Counted from the first letter of the stretch, positions 46,210-59,159 are shown. The stretch: 64,000 nt of DNA from Siniperca chuatsi (GCF_020085105.1 NC_058045.1:15101833-15165832), one strand, 5' to 3'. The notes: generated by a model from the sequence alone, not told the origin. A program made the numbers and translations.

Positions 46210-46561
46210 ACGAAACATGCTATAAGGAGTGAGATGTGCCATGTAACATCCACTTGCATACATGTGTATATGCCTCTTCATTCATAAAGAAAATCTGTGA
46301 ATTTACTGTTCATATGAACACGATTCTTTGAACCTAACACATGGATGTAAGCATGTGTGACTTAATGTTTCAGCTGTGAAGAATGACAGAGTTTAACTGG
46401 CTGCATTTGTAGTATTAATTACGCCACATTTACAACCTCTTTGGTCCACACAGTTAAATTGCATTACTGTATATTTTGCTGTTTGAACTGAAATGAGACT
46501 GTAAACCATGTAGAATAATAAAAAGGATTTTCTGTTGTCTGTACAGACATATGTGTGACAA

Positions 46562-46749
46562 CTAATTGCTCCTCAGATGATACACGGAAACTCCTTCAAA
46601 CACACACAAAGCACAGAAAAGGAGGGAGAGAAAGAAGACTTTCTACATACACAGGGAGAGATTCATGTGAACAGTCCCACAATGACAGGGTAAACTGTAT
46701 ATATATATATATATATATATATTCCGTGTATCATCTGAGGAGCAATTAG
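46562..46749. repeat. 28-bp perfect inverted repeat around a 132-bp spacer
   Basis: Bases 46562-46589 are the exact reverse complement of 46722-46749. The spacer is CA/purine-rich and ends in a (TA)n run (46699-46721). The right arm directly abuts the 5' end of the retrotransposon fragment that starts near 46750, which suggests that the inversion arose during its insertion. Confidence 0.9.
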
Positions 46750-47940
46750 GCAACAAGGAAGACGGCAACGGCCAAATACCTCCAACGAGTAAGGCAAGTC
46801 CTAAGAAGTCAGCTCAATGGCAAGAACAAGGCCCAGGCAATAAACAGCTACGCCCTGCCAGTGATCAGATACCCTGTGGGAATAATAAGGTGGCCAAAGG
46901 AAGAGATACAGACCACAGACGTTAAGACGCAAAGCTCCTCACCATGCATGGAGGGTTCCATCCCAAATCCAGCACCCTGAGACTGTACGCTAGCCGTAAG
47001 GAAGGCGGCCGTGGACTAGTGAGTGTGAGAGCCACTATCCAGGATGAAACATCCAAGATCCACAAGTACATCCAAGATAAGGCCCCAACAGATGACGTGC
47101 TCAGGGAATGTCTCAGGCAATGGGGAACAGAGGAAGACGTGCTGGAGGAAGGACCATCATGGGAGGACAAACCCCTACACGGGATGTACCACCGGAACAT
47201 AACTGAAGTGGCTGATATCAAGAAGTCCTACCAATGGCTAGAGCGGGCTGGATTGAAGGACAGCACAGAGGCACTCATCATGGCTGCACAGGAGCAGGCC
47301 CTGAGCACCAGAGCAATAGAGGCCCAGATCTACCACACCAGACAAGACCCAAGGTGTAGGCTGTGCAAAGAGGCCCCTAAGACAATCCACCACATAACTG
47401 CAGGGTGTAAGATGCTGGCAGGAAAAGCATACATGGAGCGCCATAACCAAGTAGCTGGCATAGTGTACAGGAACATCTGCACTGAGTATGGACTGGAAAC
47501 CCCGAGGTCAAAGTGGGAAACACCACCATAGGTGGTAGAGAATGACCGAGCCAAGATCCTGTGGGACTTCCAGATCCAGACCGACAGAATGGTAATGGCG
47601 AACCAGCCTGACATCGTGGTGGTTGACAAACAGCAGAGGAAAGCTGTTGTGGTTGACGTGGCAATACCAAGCGATGGCAACATCAGGAGAAAGGAACATG
47701 AAAAACTAGAGAAGTACCAAGGGCTCAGAGAAGAGCTGGAGAAGGCCTGGAAGGTGAAGGCAACAGTGGTGCCCGTGGTCATTGGAGCACTCGGGGCAGT
47801 GACCCCCAAACTGGAGGAGTGGCTACAGCAGATCCCTGGAAGAACACCAGACATCTCGGTCCAGAAGAGTGCAGTACTGGGAACAGCAAAGATACTGCGC
47901 AGAACCCTCAAGCTCCCAGGCCTCTGGTAGAGGACCCGAG
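46750..47940 (+). pseudogene. broken C-terminal part of an RLE-type non-LTR retrotransposon (R4/Rex6-like)
   Basis: The + strand encodes the end of a retrotransposon polyprotein. A QVLRSQLNGK...INSYALPVIRY segment (46780-46925) is in one frame; an apparent 1-base loss near 46930 shifts to the frame of MHGGFHPKSSTLRLYASRKEG (46944 on). A TAG at 47530-47532 then interrupts the reading, and the same frame continues to KILRRTLKLPGLW and a stop at 47928-47930. Diagnostic parts are the CRLCKEAPKTIHH...C zinc finger and the restriction-enzyme-like endonuclease core PDIVVVDKQQRKAVVVDVAI (PD-D/E-x-K type). This places it among RLE-encoding elements; the R4/Rex6 assignment is from memory of teleost elements. 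It is 5' truncated and inactive. A TA-rich end (47984-47996) matches the (TA)n at the left side. Confidence 0.85.
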
Positions 47941-48894
47941 CTCGAAGGACGAGACCACCCGCGGAGGGTGAAGGAAAAAGTTTTATATATATATAGAAAT
48001 GGTTGTTTCCATAGAGGATACTGTACAGTATCTACCAGTTTAGTGCTTTATTTATTGAGCATGTATCATGCCTATTCTGGTGAAATTTTCTAACCTAAGT
48101 TGCATTTTTTATGGCCTCTGTACATTCAAAGTTATTTTACACATGTTTCCATGGAATTCCGTATTACATTGACTTCCACTGTTTGAAATCTTTGTTTGAA
48201 TGATAATCGCATAAAAGGCTGAAAGTGTGAAAATATTGAATTGGTGTGTTTTCTATTGTAGAACACAATGTAGTGTAACAGGTCATATGGACTGGAGTTG
48301 CACGTGCAATGTTTTATAAGGAAATACTTATTTGCTAATTAATTTGTAAGACAAATTAGCACACTGATACAAGAGCAAAGATACTGAATTTGTTTGTTTG
48401 GACAGTTTATTTAATGAAACTAAATATACTGACTTGATTGGCAAATTTATTTGCTTATTGGTTACACTTGAACAAGCGTGATGTTGAAAAAGGTAAACAT
48501 TTTTAATTAGTTTGCGTTGTTTGAAAGGAACTGATTCTGATGCAGTGACTGAAATTATTTTATTTTTTCACTTTAATTATTACATTTCACATTTATATTT
48601 GTCTTTTATGTGTATATTGTATCCAATAAATCATTATATTACTCTATATTCATTATTTAATACTTTCTCATAATTAATTAATCTAGCATATTTTAAGGGC
48701 AACCCTAAAAAAGAAAAGAAAAAAAGAACAACAGAGGTTAACATTTAGACCCCTTGTTTATCTTAAAGTCACCCATTGGCCCTACACAGTGGATTTCCTG
48801 CAAGATCTCCATTTACAATAGACTGAAACAGGTGCTAAACTTCCCACCTCCCATTAATTATTGGTATTTAATTTCACAGGCCTAGATGTGGCTG

Positions 48895-48896
<2 letters not shown>

Positions 48897-48936
<40 letters not shown>

Positions 48937-48940
48937 ACAC
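48897..48940. repeat. (CA)n microsatellite
   Basis: CA run with one TA interruption. Confidence 0.95.
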
Positions 48941-48944
48941 AATT

Positions 48945-49125
48945 TGAGCCATAAACCCCTTTCTGCCAGTGGCTGATGCACGGCACCCTGTTGACACACA
49001 CTAACAGTGATATATACCACTGGATGAATCTCTAATTAAGCTTTGGCAGGGACTCCACAGTTACTTAGTGCCACACTTCATTATCTGCACATACTCCTGC
49101 TCCAATGGTACAGGCCCATCGTTGA
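48945..49125. promoter_or_regulatory. candidate conserved non-coding element
   Basis: Unique, GC-balanced block with TCTCTAATTAAGCTTTGGCA and TTCATTATCTGCAC motifs and no coding potential. Called by eye. Confidence 0.3.
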
Positions 49126-50254
49126 TTTAAGGTAACGTAAACAAAAAAGTCTCCTCACTACATTGCATCTGTTTCTACTCTTGAAACATTTTTCTGTCTT
49201 AGGTTTATGTAATGTTTGGTTTCAGTGAGTATAAATTTAAAGATACAATCTGGGATTTATTTGACCATCTAAATTTGTGGATATAGTCTCGTATGTTACC
49301 AAAAACCATATGATACTTCATCTGATGAAACATAAAGTAGTTTGGACATTTTTTGGGACTTTCAACAAGAGAAGGCATGCTGAAATTGCAGGCCAGGACA
49401 CGACTGCCAGAGTTTTTATTTTTCTTCTTGAAGAAAAACACACCAGCCAATTTGCAGCAACTGAAAAACCTCTTACTGTCTGATACAATAGACAGTATTA
49501 TGAAACAGCTTTTGCTCCCGGACCCACAGCCAATCAGTGAGTTGCATTACATCTGATCGCTGCATGCACCATGACAGGGAGAGGTCAAGAGTCCTGACCT
49601 GTGATGATGGCTGGGGTGACAGATGTCATGTCAACTTTGTAATGGCTTTGTTTTAATGACGGAGTGAGTCACTGCTTGTGTATACGCAGGATCACTGTTG
49701 AACACATATTGGATCACTGTCACACAATTTTCATTCTTCTCTGACGCAATATACTGTAACAACTTCTGATCTGTCTGTCACTCAGCATAATAATGTCCTG
49801 TCGGCTTGCTGGGGAACTAATTCTCCCATGAACTAGTGAAAACACGAACACAGTAAAAATACAAAGTGTGTAACCACTGCAAATTGTGATCATTAATGGA
49901 GAGTGAAAACACCTCTCAGTTAATAGTGATCTCCTGTCATACCCCATTTTGAAAAAAAATGAAAAGTTTACTGAGAGATGCAACTTTTCACTAATTAGCT
50001 ATGTCAAAATTCTGCAACCTATCTAAAACATCTCTGTTTCTAACACAACCTATCATAATTTAATTTCCATTATCGGTATGTCCATACCAGTGCACTGAAT
50101 TCTTTCTTTTTTTTTCTCTTGCTCCAGGCCCATTTCTCTCTCAACCATGGCCTTTTTTTACATCATTGTTTGACCAGTGCGGAGGCCTACATGTGTCTAC
50201 AACATATAACAAACGAAATGAGGACTACAAATGAATTACAGGGGGTGTGAAATT

Positions 50255-50600
50255 CTTTAATAAGTGTTAAATGCTGAGTCGTGTTAAATTACAACCAAAG
50301 AAAGAGACTCTCTAAAGAATTAGCACTTAATTAGGTCTTAATTAGCATAATTATGCATGCTAACATTGTCTCGACAGAATAGCAGTTGTCAGGAGGGTTG
50401 AACCATCTGTAACAGCAGAGGATTAATGCATCATCTTTTATATCCAACAACGCTTTACCTCTTCTATCTCAAAGTGCTTTTCATTAATCAATTTCGCTTT
50501 TATTGGAGAGGAAATTTGTCATTTTTCATTATGTGCCATTATACCACTCCCTTTGCAGCTATAACGGTTCTAATTAGGCCTCAAGTGTATCCTTAAACAC
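50255..50600. promoter_or_regulatory. candidate conserved non-coding element with POU/homeodomain palindrome
   Basis: Dense homeodomain-type motifs: CACTTAATTAGG, CTTAATTAGC, and a perfect 12-bp palindrome GCATAATTATGC at 50345-50356 framed by TTA...ATGCTAA. Further along are CATTAATCAATTTCGC, TTTATTGG and TTCTAATTAGGCC. There is no repeat or ORF. It is the strongest enhancer-like block in the desert by motif density. Confidence 0.45.
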
Positions 50601-51177
50601 AAACACTTGAATAGACAGACACAGAGACGTGTTCACACACAGACATATACACACATGCACATTTATAGCAATTGGCAGTGTTGTGCTATGTTGACCGCAC
50701 TTAACATGGATGTCATGAGCCGGTTCTGGTGCTGTTAAAGAAGGGACCGAGATAAGGGTGGGGAGAGGATTGACAATGAGGAGGAGAGGAGAGGCAGAGA
50801 GTTTGCAGAAGGAGGAGGGGGTTGGTAATCAATGAAAAGTCTTGAACTTAGGAAAACCTTTTCATGTTTGGTAATCAGCTAAGAGTACTTGTATCACCTC
50901 CCCAAGCTACAGAGGCGATGAGGACAGAAAGGAGAAGCAAGGAGAAAAAAGTGATGCCTGTTGAAAGAGAACAGGAGGTGAGATTTGCATGAACAAGCGT
51001 TTTAACTTTGTAGAGCAATCATAGGTGTCACAAATTTAATGCACGTTCATTCAAAGTAATTTTACATTACCTGCCCCAAAAACCTCCTGTCACCACTTTT
51101 GTTCAGGTTATTTTCCCAGTTCTGTAAACAACCAGTTATCTCTTGAAACTTTGATTGTATAACAAATTGTTGGGGGA

Positions 51178-51314
51178 CTAGTTTGACAAAACAATCCCAT
51201 CTCAAGGTCCACTTACTGGCTTTTTCCAGAGCTTTGGTCACCTGGTCTTCATTAGCGGATAGCAAGGGAATGCTAGTAAGTGGACCTTGATTTGGGATTT
51301 CTTTATCAAACCAC
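51178..51314. repeat. short foldback with about 43-bp arms
   Basis: 51178-51220 and 51272-51314 are imperfect reverse complements, including an exact 15-base core (CAAGGTCCACTTACT / AGTAAGTGGACCTTG). The spacer is about 51 bp. It could be a MITE remnant or a hairpin RNA source; no family is recognised. Confidence 0.7.
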
Positions 51315-52017
51315 TATAAGGACACTAAGTCTTAATTGGAAGATTACTTTAATCACTGGTATACATGGGCAAAGAAGTATTTAGAATTAAATATGACACA
51401 AAACTACAAGGGCTGACTTTATGATAAAGATGTTCATTTGAATTACTGTCTGCTTCATTGTTATACAAACAGGCTAACAATAATTTGGATGTCTTTTCTT
51501 GTTGCATTTCCACCTCTCTGCCTTTTTCTATATTCCATCAGAGGAATCGATGTCTTGATGGATAACAAGCAAGGCACATCTCACCTTCCTCTTTAGGGAA
51601 GGGTGACAAAATCACTCCCACTGCTGCCATTTCCATCTACCAGCCCTGCAACACACACGTTGACATACACTGAGGTGTGGCCAGGGCACATACACACCGT
51701 AGCTGCAATCTATAAAAGCCCTGAGCCTTAGGCGACCTTGAGACACTCCACTCACTCCGGCCTTGCCAATAGCATAAATGTGCGTGTCTGTGTGGATGTA
51801 TGTATATGTGTGTATGTGTCAAGCATGTCTCGTCTCCAAACATTAATTTCGCCTTTCGCAGAAACTCTCCAACACTTATTTCATATAAAACTCTTCTAGC
51901 TGATGTACATGCTAATTCACTTCATATGATATTTAAAGTGGGAGTCGAACACTTGAACAAGGTCTACCCCTCTCCACCGCATCTCTCCCCCTTTCGTCTC
52001 CCTGGCCCACAGGGACA

Positions 52018-52200
52018 TTAGCATTATCGATGAGCTCACCCCGTCACCTCAGACACAGGCTCTTAAAAGAGAATTATTTCATGCAAATGAGATATTGATG
52101 AGCTAATGATTAATTGGCTGCCTGACTGTGTTAATATGCAATAGCTGTCGTGTAATATGCATTTCTAATGACTCTGTCTCAGTGTGTTCAAACAAATGGG
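52018..52200. promoter_or_regulatory. candidate conserved non-coding element with octamer motif
   Basis: Contains an ATGCAAAT octamer at 52081-52088, GATATTGATGAGCTAATGAT, ATTAATTGGC, TTAATATGCAATAG and TAATATGCATTTCTAATG within 120 bp, in a non-repetitive context with no ORF. This is typical of developmental enhancers bound by POU/homeodomain factors. Called by eye. Confidence 0.45.
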
Positions 52201-53829
52201 CGACTTTGATCATTGGGGTACTCAGAGGCTTTCCAGCATGTTAGCTCAGGGATAAAGCTTTGCCTGAGGGGTTTGTGTAAACTACCATGGTAATGCAACT
52301 GGAGAGAAAGTTCTTCTCTGTGGTTAGCTATATGTTATGTATAATATCAGAACAATATTGTTGCACAACTCTAACACAGACATACAGTCTGAAAGCAAAA
52401 TAAGCAAGCAAAATTAAAAGGCATTTGAGAAATTTCACACGGACCACCTGACCACAGCCAAATCACCTGGTAGCATAAACATGTCTTTAACAAAGTATGA
52501 CAATAGGTATATTCTATCTTTTAAAATAATTTCATAAAATCAATTTATAATTTTACATGATAGGTGAAAATGTAAAACATGTGCAGTAAGCTTGTTGTGA
52601 TTTTTTAAACATATTCTGTGTACACATTTGATGCATATGTACAACACTGCAAGTTCACTGTAGAGTGTGAAAAAAGCACCATGAAAGCCAAGTTCTAAGT
52701 GCTGTTGCTGCATATGATGATATAACTGACACTGACAATGTTAAATTTTAGGTCTACAAAATGAATAAATCTGTTTCTGCCGTGTTGTTGGATTAGAGAC
52801 GAGGGACATTTTTCTCTTAATTGTAAGGCTCACTTTTGCATCTTTTGAAATGCAGCTTTTCTGTGCACATTTCCATTTTAAGTAGACTCAGATGTAAGTA
52901 TGAATGCATCATTTTATCAACCATTTACCAAACAACTAAAAATACACATATTTAAGAAGTAAATTAGTATATCTTACTTACCTCCTGGTGAACTCTGTCT
53001 CTTGTCTCTGATTGAGGTAGACCTTTGAACTGACTGACACATTCTGAATCTCATCTTCAAGTCAATCAGATTAATTATTTGAGCAGGAAGGAACCTTAAC
53101 CTGAGTTAACTGTCAGTCAATAAACAGTCACCAGACCCATCTCCAGACATAAAGACTGCTCCATCCCACTACCTCATAAAACTTCATATCATTCACCATA
53201 GATCAACTGCGCACTGGAACATTTAAGGACAAAAAAAGCACAGTTTGATGGCTGTAACAGCCCCCATTGAACTAATGTCTGGTGATTTGACACAGATAAC
53301 GTGATGGCTGACACCAGGCGGTTCCTAGCTTGGGCCATTTTGGTCCTAATGGTCCTTCTTCCAAAATGTTCTGATAATGGCGAAGTCGAAATATCTCTAT
53401 AATGTCCTAATTTGTTCTAATCAAAATAGCTTGATAATGAAGAATACTATACAGCATAAATACAGTTCTACATTAAATATGAAATGTATGACCTTAATTG
53501 TGGTAATTCTTCATTTAAGTTTTTACAATATAAAATAAAGAGATAAAAACAAAATAATAGTTTTCACTTAAATTAACTGATATCCCATTGCCACTCTATA
53601 AACATGTATTAACATATGTTAACATAATATATACTATAATACAGTAAATACTAGTATGAAATGTGGCTTGCATTGAATGTCACATGCTAAACAATTTTGT
53701 ATATTTAGACATTTAGGAGGGATTCCAAATCGGCCTTAATAATGTACTCAGTATAATTACATGCATGATATCAGTGGAGAAACATCATATTGGAATGTAC
53801 TGAGGTGTGTGTGAGGGATCGTGTTTGTG

Positions 53830-54023
<194 letters not shown>

Positions 54024-54509
54024 GTGGCTGCATGGGCCTATGAGTGTGCCTAATCAGACTGACTGCAGCGGCCCTTTGGGGTCTTAGATCAGTCCAAGTG
54101 TCATTCAGTCTGTCCATCTGTCTCTCTGTCTGAGGCAAAAAGAGAAACTGTGTGTGTGTGCATGGCACCAATAGCAAAATAGGCAACCAGGATGTGATGT
54201 GGTTGATACAGGTCCTGAAGACAGATGGATGGAGAGACAGGACTGGACAGGCAATGGAACAGGCAGACCTGTGGCCAGACCTGTCAACAGAGATAGGCCT
54301 GCTGACACCTGCAAGCGTGTGTGCATGTGTGTGTACGTGCACACACCTGCAGAAATGACAGTTGATGCCTGCCACTCAGTCGACTAATCTGCCATCAGTT
54401 GAGTGACAGGGGAATGTGCTGTTGCCCTGACTTGCTCATTTAATCACCAAGTGTCCAATGAGGCTTCCCACATTGTTAGCTGTAAACATCTCAGGTTTTC
54501 CACCCATTG

Positions 54510-54513
<4 letters not shown>

Positions 54514-54541
<28 letters not shown>
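54514..54541. repeat. (GT)n microsatellite
   Basis: Short uninterrupted GT run. Confidence 0.93.
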
Positions 54542-54549
<8 letters not shown>

Positions 54550-54775
54550 CTATAATGGTTCTGAGTTGAGGTTATCATCTTGTTCAAACTTTGAGTGTTA
54601 TAGGGAGCTTAACTCTGGTGGTGGCGCGGGTGGGTGTGTGGCATCTGTTCATTTGTGTGCGCATATAAATGTTTGTTTTGTATTACTTTCACACAACCCA
54701 TGGCATTGACTTACAATTTTGCCTAAAGCTGAAATTTACAAAGCTAAGCATGGGTGGTCAGATCAGAATAGATCT

Positions 54776-55021
54776 ATAAAGGGAATAGTCAGAAAATTCT
54801 GATACATGATTAAACATCTAATATTGACCTGGGAGGTAGAGACGAAAGCCCCAACAGGCTAGCCTCTGTTCTCCCTCTGTTTCCATACTTTATGCTAAGC
54901 TAGGCTAACTGGCTGCTAGCCTCACATTTACCGTACAAACATGAGAGTGGTATCTTCTCATCTAACTCTCGACAAGAAAGCGAATAAGAGTATTTACCAA
55001 AATGACAAACTATTCCTTAAA
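54776..55021. mobile_element. MITE-like dispersed teleost repeat
   Basis: The left end AAAGGGAATAGTCAGAAAAT mirrors the right end AAAATGACAAACTATTCCTT (inverted termini with some mismatches). The interior TTTATGCTAAGCTAGGCTAA and TTTACCGTACAAACATGAGA are segments I recognise from a very common teleost repeat. Non-coding. Confidence 0.72.
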
Positions 55022-56189
55022 TGCTTAGCCTGATTGGAGCAAATTGACAAAAAACACATTTTTGTTGCTATACTATGAATATTTTGGTGTACTTGCTGTG
55101 GTTGGAGTTGTTCATTTGTTTTCTTTTTTCTTCTTTCTTCCATGTTGCAGGACCCCTTGAAGACAGAACAATACATCTAAAAAGTTGTATCATATTAGTA
55201 ATAAACTGCATGGAACTTATTTTAGAAAAAAACAAGCATGTTAAGTGGACTTTCACAGGATAAATAAGCAATGATAAATAAATAACCACCTGTTGTTGCA
55301 AACCTCCAATCCAGCAGTTATTCTGCTGATATCAATGTCTGTGTATAGTATATATAGTCAATGGTCTGTCTTCCAGCCAGGCTATCTTCCAACCTGTCAC
55401 TGTGGGTGGACGTGTGGAAAGCTATACGTCATCAGCAGTGAAAGAATGGAGCAGTGTTGGACAGATAAGAGCAACAACGTGGTTCCCAGCTGTGATAAAT
55501 CCTCAGGTCAGACAGCGTTGCTATTTCCCCTCTTTCATATATGGGCCGTTTTATTGAATTTAGCCACTGATAAATAAATGGACTGCCACAGACCCATTTA
55601 AGCCTGCCCTGAGGAGAATACTTGGCAGAAGTTTACACAGCTGGCCTTCTTTCTCGCTCTTTCTCTCTTGTGATAGTGATTTTCTTAGAGATCAGAGAAG
55701 TACAGATAAAATCCTGGATGCATGTGAAAACAATCTCAGAAAGGATTACATTTTTGCAGGAGCAGTAAACCCTACATGGATATATAGACAAGAGATTTCA
55801 GAATTGCAGGGACTGCGTCCGACAATTTCTCCAACACCCACTTCACACAGTGATTGGCCAGGTGTGTGGAGGTGAGAAAGTAAGCAGGTTTTGAACGTCC
55901 TCCTTAAGCTCTTTTTTTTTTTCATCATTCAATTTATAACCAAGTGCAACACTTCCAGGAGAGACTGTCTGAAAATGTGCCACTTATTAGCCACTGACAC
56001 AACACATCTGGGAGACATCAACATAGCATCAGTGGAAATATTGAGTCGTGGAATTACATCCTCATGTCAAACTTGCAACATGCAGGGCCAGGCTCTCAGG
56101 CTGCGGGCATGAAAGGTGGTTTAAAAATTTCCACAGTGGCCCAGTGTTTTGCTGCGTAACAGTATTATTAGAGATACACCCTTTGTAAA

Positions 56190-56389
56190 AAAATTAAATT
56201 AAATTAAATTTTATTTATATAGTGCCAATTCATAACAGAAGTTATCTCATTGCACTTTTCCTGTAGAGCAGGTCTAGACCGTACTCTATATAATATTAAT
56301 TACAGAGACCCAACAATTCCCACCATGAGCAAGCATTTGGCGACAGTGGCAAGGAAAAACTTCCTTTAAGAGGCAGAAACCTTAGACAG
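56190..56389. repeat. dispersed teleost repeat (TTTATTTATATAGTGCC type)
   Basis: It begins with a (TTAAA)n run and TTTTATTTATATAGTGCCAA, then GAGCAGGTCTAGACCGTACT, CAACAATTCCCACCATGAGC, and TGGCAAGGAAAAACTTCCTT. I recognise this as an abundant fish repeat; class not certain. Non-coding. Confidence 0.75.
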
Positions 56390-57526
56390 TTAGCCAATAC
56401 ATTCATGTAACCTAAAGTGCTGAATTCAGATTAACTTGATGGACTTCTCAGGCTTTGTTTGTTATTAAAAAATGGTGTCTTCCATTGTGATTTCTACATA
56501 ATTTTAGTATTTTTTTGACATATTGAATCCCTAAGTCTTCAATCTTTTCTGTGGAATAACCAAAACCAGCATTGAAGATAACAACTAAAAAAACAATATA
56601 AAGATTCTAAGGGGAATAATTTTAATTAGACTTTAAAACTTACACATTGTAAATGGACTAAAACCAAACTGAGACTTACTTTATGACATATTATGACATG
56701 TAATCTGCTGCTGTTGTCTGTGACAAAGTAAGTGTTCGATAGCCAATGTCCATGTGCTGGTCAGGTCTGATTAAGGTAAAGATCCATTAGGTTACTATGC
56801 AAATATATGTATATAAGGGTCATTGATTGGGGTGAGCAGGCCGTTTTTAAGGCCTGGTGATGCTGATGAGTAAGGAAGGGTTGGTGTGACCTGTCTGGAT
56901 CTAACTCAATACAGTGTCACATTACAGCACAGCTAAATCACTTACAATCCTGAGTGGACCAGGTAATAATGTCGCTTTCTATTGGACAAGAGAGCATCGC
57001 AAGATGAATGTGACCTCTACTAACCTATAGAGTGATAGCGATGTTACAGTTCCACCTGGATGTGGTCCAACGCTTTCAATCCCAGAGGAACCTAATCTGA
57101 GGAACTTTAACTTTTGGGTACCTCTTTTTCTGTACAGACTTCATTGGATCGGAGGCCAGAATTAGTTATTCTGAATTTGTACCAGGAAGCATTTTGGAAT
57201 ACAATATTATGGCATCAGGGACAGAGCACAAAAATACTGTTCCTTTCTAAAAACTGAGAGAAAAAAAAGACATAAATCAGAAAATATGTTCCATTTTGTG
57301 TAGAATCCATTCAACACAGGGCACAGTAGAAGCAGTAGATTGTCACTGCAGCAGTTTTCACAGTGACAGTGGTTCCTTTTGTGAAGGTGAAGATGAAGGT
57401 GCCTTTTGTAATTTCAGAAAGAAACAAATAGTCACCAAATGATTCAAGTTTAATTACTAGATTATAGTTTTAGATTGGAATATGTTATGTATATGTATTT
57501 TACTATTGCCATTACTGTTAATTGTA

Positions 57527-57870
57527 GTGCTGAAACAATGAATCGATTAATTGGTTCCTCAGCTTCATATAAGTGCAAATTGCTGGCATACCCCTTTCAA
57601 TCGTTTAAGTTATTTATCAAGCAAACATGCCAAACATTCACTGGTTCAGCCTCTGAAATCTCAGGACTTGTTGCTTTATATCATTGTAAATTATATATCT
57701 TGTGGTTTTGGATTTTTGATTAAACAAAACAAGCAGCGGACTCCAAGAACTTGACCTCAGGAAATTATGACATTTTTCAAGTAATTGCTTGGTCAAGTAT
57801 GACATTGTTCAAGCAATTAATCAGTTAATTGAAAAAATATTAAACAGATACATCGATAATGTATAATTGT
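57527..57870. repeat. dispersed palindromic (MITE-like) repeat, copy D
   Basis: Begins GTGCTGAAACAATGAATCGA and ends in ATTAATCAGTTAATTG-type sequence, in the same orientation as copy B. The right limit is uncertain. Confidence 0.62.
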
Positions 57871-58424
57871 AGGATAAACATGCAGCCTGCTGGGCCTTTA
57901 CGTTTGCAGGACTAGAGCTTTTCAGTCACTTTGAATCAACACACAAAGGATGAACATTCAGGATGATGTTATTGCAAAGAGTGAAAAATGTCACTTTTGT
58001 CTTTCACATTAATTTATGCTTTTATAACAAATATAGGCTCAATTCATAGCCTCATTTCCTTACCTAATACTGTTAGCAAGACAAATAACCAAGATCCCAA
58101 ATCTGGGACAGTAACCAGGAGTTACTGATGAGGTAAAAATTCTCCAAGGACAGAAACCTTATAGGAGCCATACGTACAGTATGTAGACTGCATCAGAATC
58201 CATTGTGGGTGAGGGGTCTGTGTGTATGTGCACGTGTGTGTGCGTGTGTGAAGCTATACCATCTGCAATAACAGGACTTGACAGCTCCCACACCCCTCAG
58301 TGCAGTGTGTGTCTATGGGCTCATTCAGAGTGACAGTGTAGATTAGGGGTGTAATCCTTGCAGAGCTACAGGGGATCTATCAGTACCCTGGGCTCCAGAC
58401 ACACACTCACACACACTCATCGTG

Positions 58425-58680
58425 CTGGAAATTAATTGAAATGTTAATGGAGGCGAAGACTCCATTCTTAATTGCTTGGTGCTGGATTAAGACAAGATCG
58501 TTTATGAAGAGAAATTAAATCAGGATCCAGGGCGATCTTGGTTGTAAAAAGGTTCCAGGGTTGTGCAGGAAGGTCATAAATGAGTGCTGATTATCACAAC
58601 GAGCAAACCACGACTGGCACCCTCTGTATTTGTTAGCAGGTCATGTTAGCAAACTGAAAGGCGATAATTAGTTAACAATA
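58425..58680. promoter_or_regulatory. candidate conserved non-coding element
   Basis: Unique block with GGAAATTAATTGAAATGTTA, CTTAATTGCTTGG, GATTAAGACAAGATCG and TGATTATCACAACG motifs and no ORF. Called by eye. Confidence 0.35.
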
Positions 58681-59159
58681 TGTACTCAAAGAAAGTTCAC
58701 TGTATTTGTCCTTTTTTCCCAAAATGAAATATCTGAGGTGGCAGAAAAATAAAAGCAGTGTTTTGAGTTTTCCCGGATGTGTCGAGGAAAAACACTTAGA
58801 GGGAGGCTTTGATCTTAGTTTTAATTAGCTCCTATTCCCCTCTAGTATTCCTCTTTTCTGTATTTGCAAGAAAGCGTACGAACAATGCTCATAACGAAGC
58901 CTCTTCTGCCTATATCAGCATTTTACTTAACTTTCCCTCTTAACTTGTGTTTTTTTCCTCTTTACTTCTCAAAGTGTACCCTCTCTCCCTCAAAATGTCA
59001 CCACATATAGGAACAGCAAGGAGGAGCTCACAGCAGCACATGTGCTGCTTTCCTCCATGTCCATCTCATCTCATTTACTCTCTTTGTGCCTTTAAGGTGT
59101 ATCCGACATACCAAGCACATGATAAATTCATCATGTGGATGTTTTTGAATCAATATTAA

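Noticed and set aside
46922..47911. Long minus-strand frames opposite the retrotransposon
   Set aside because: They are shadows of the + strand endonuclease coding region.
51062..51265. Minus-strand frame with a protein-like composition (LSANEDQVTKALEKASKW)
   Set aside because: It overlaps a foldback element and has no acceptor/donor partner; perhaps a decayed mobile-element sequence, not supportable as a gene.
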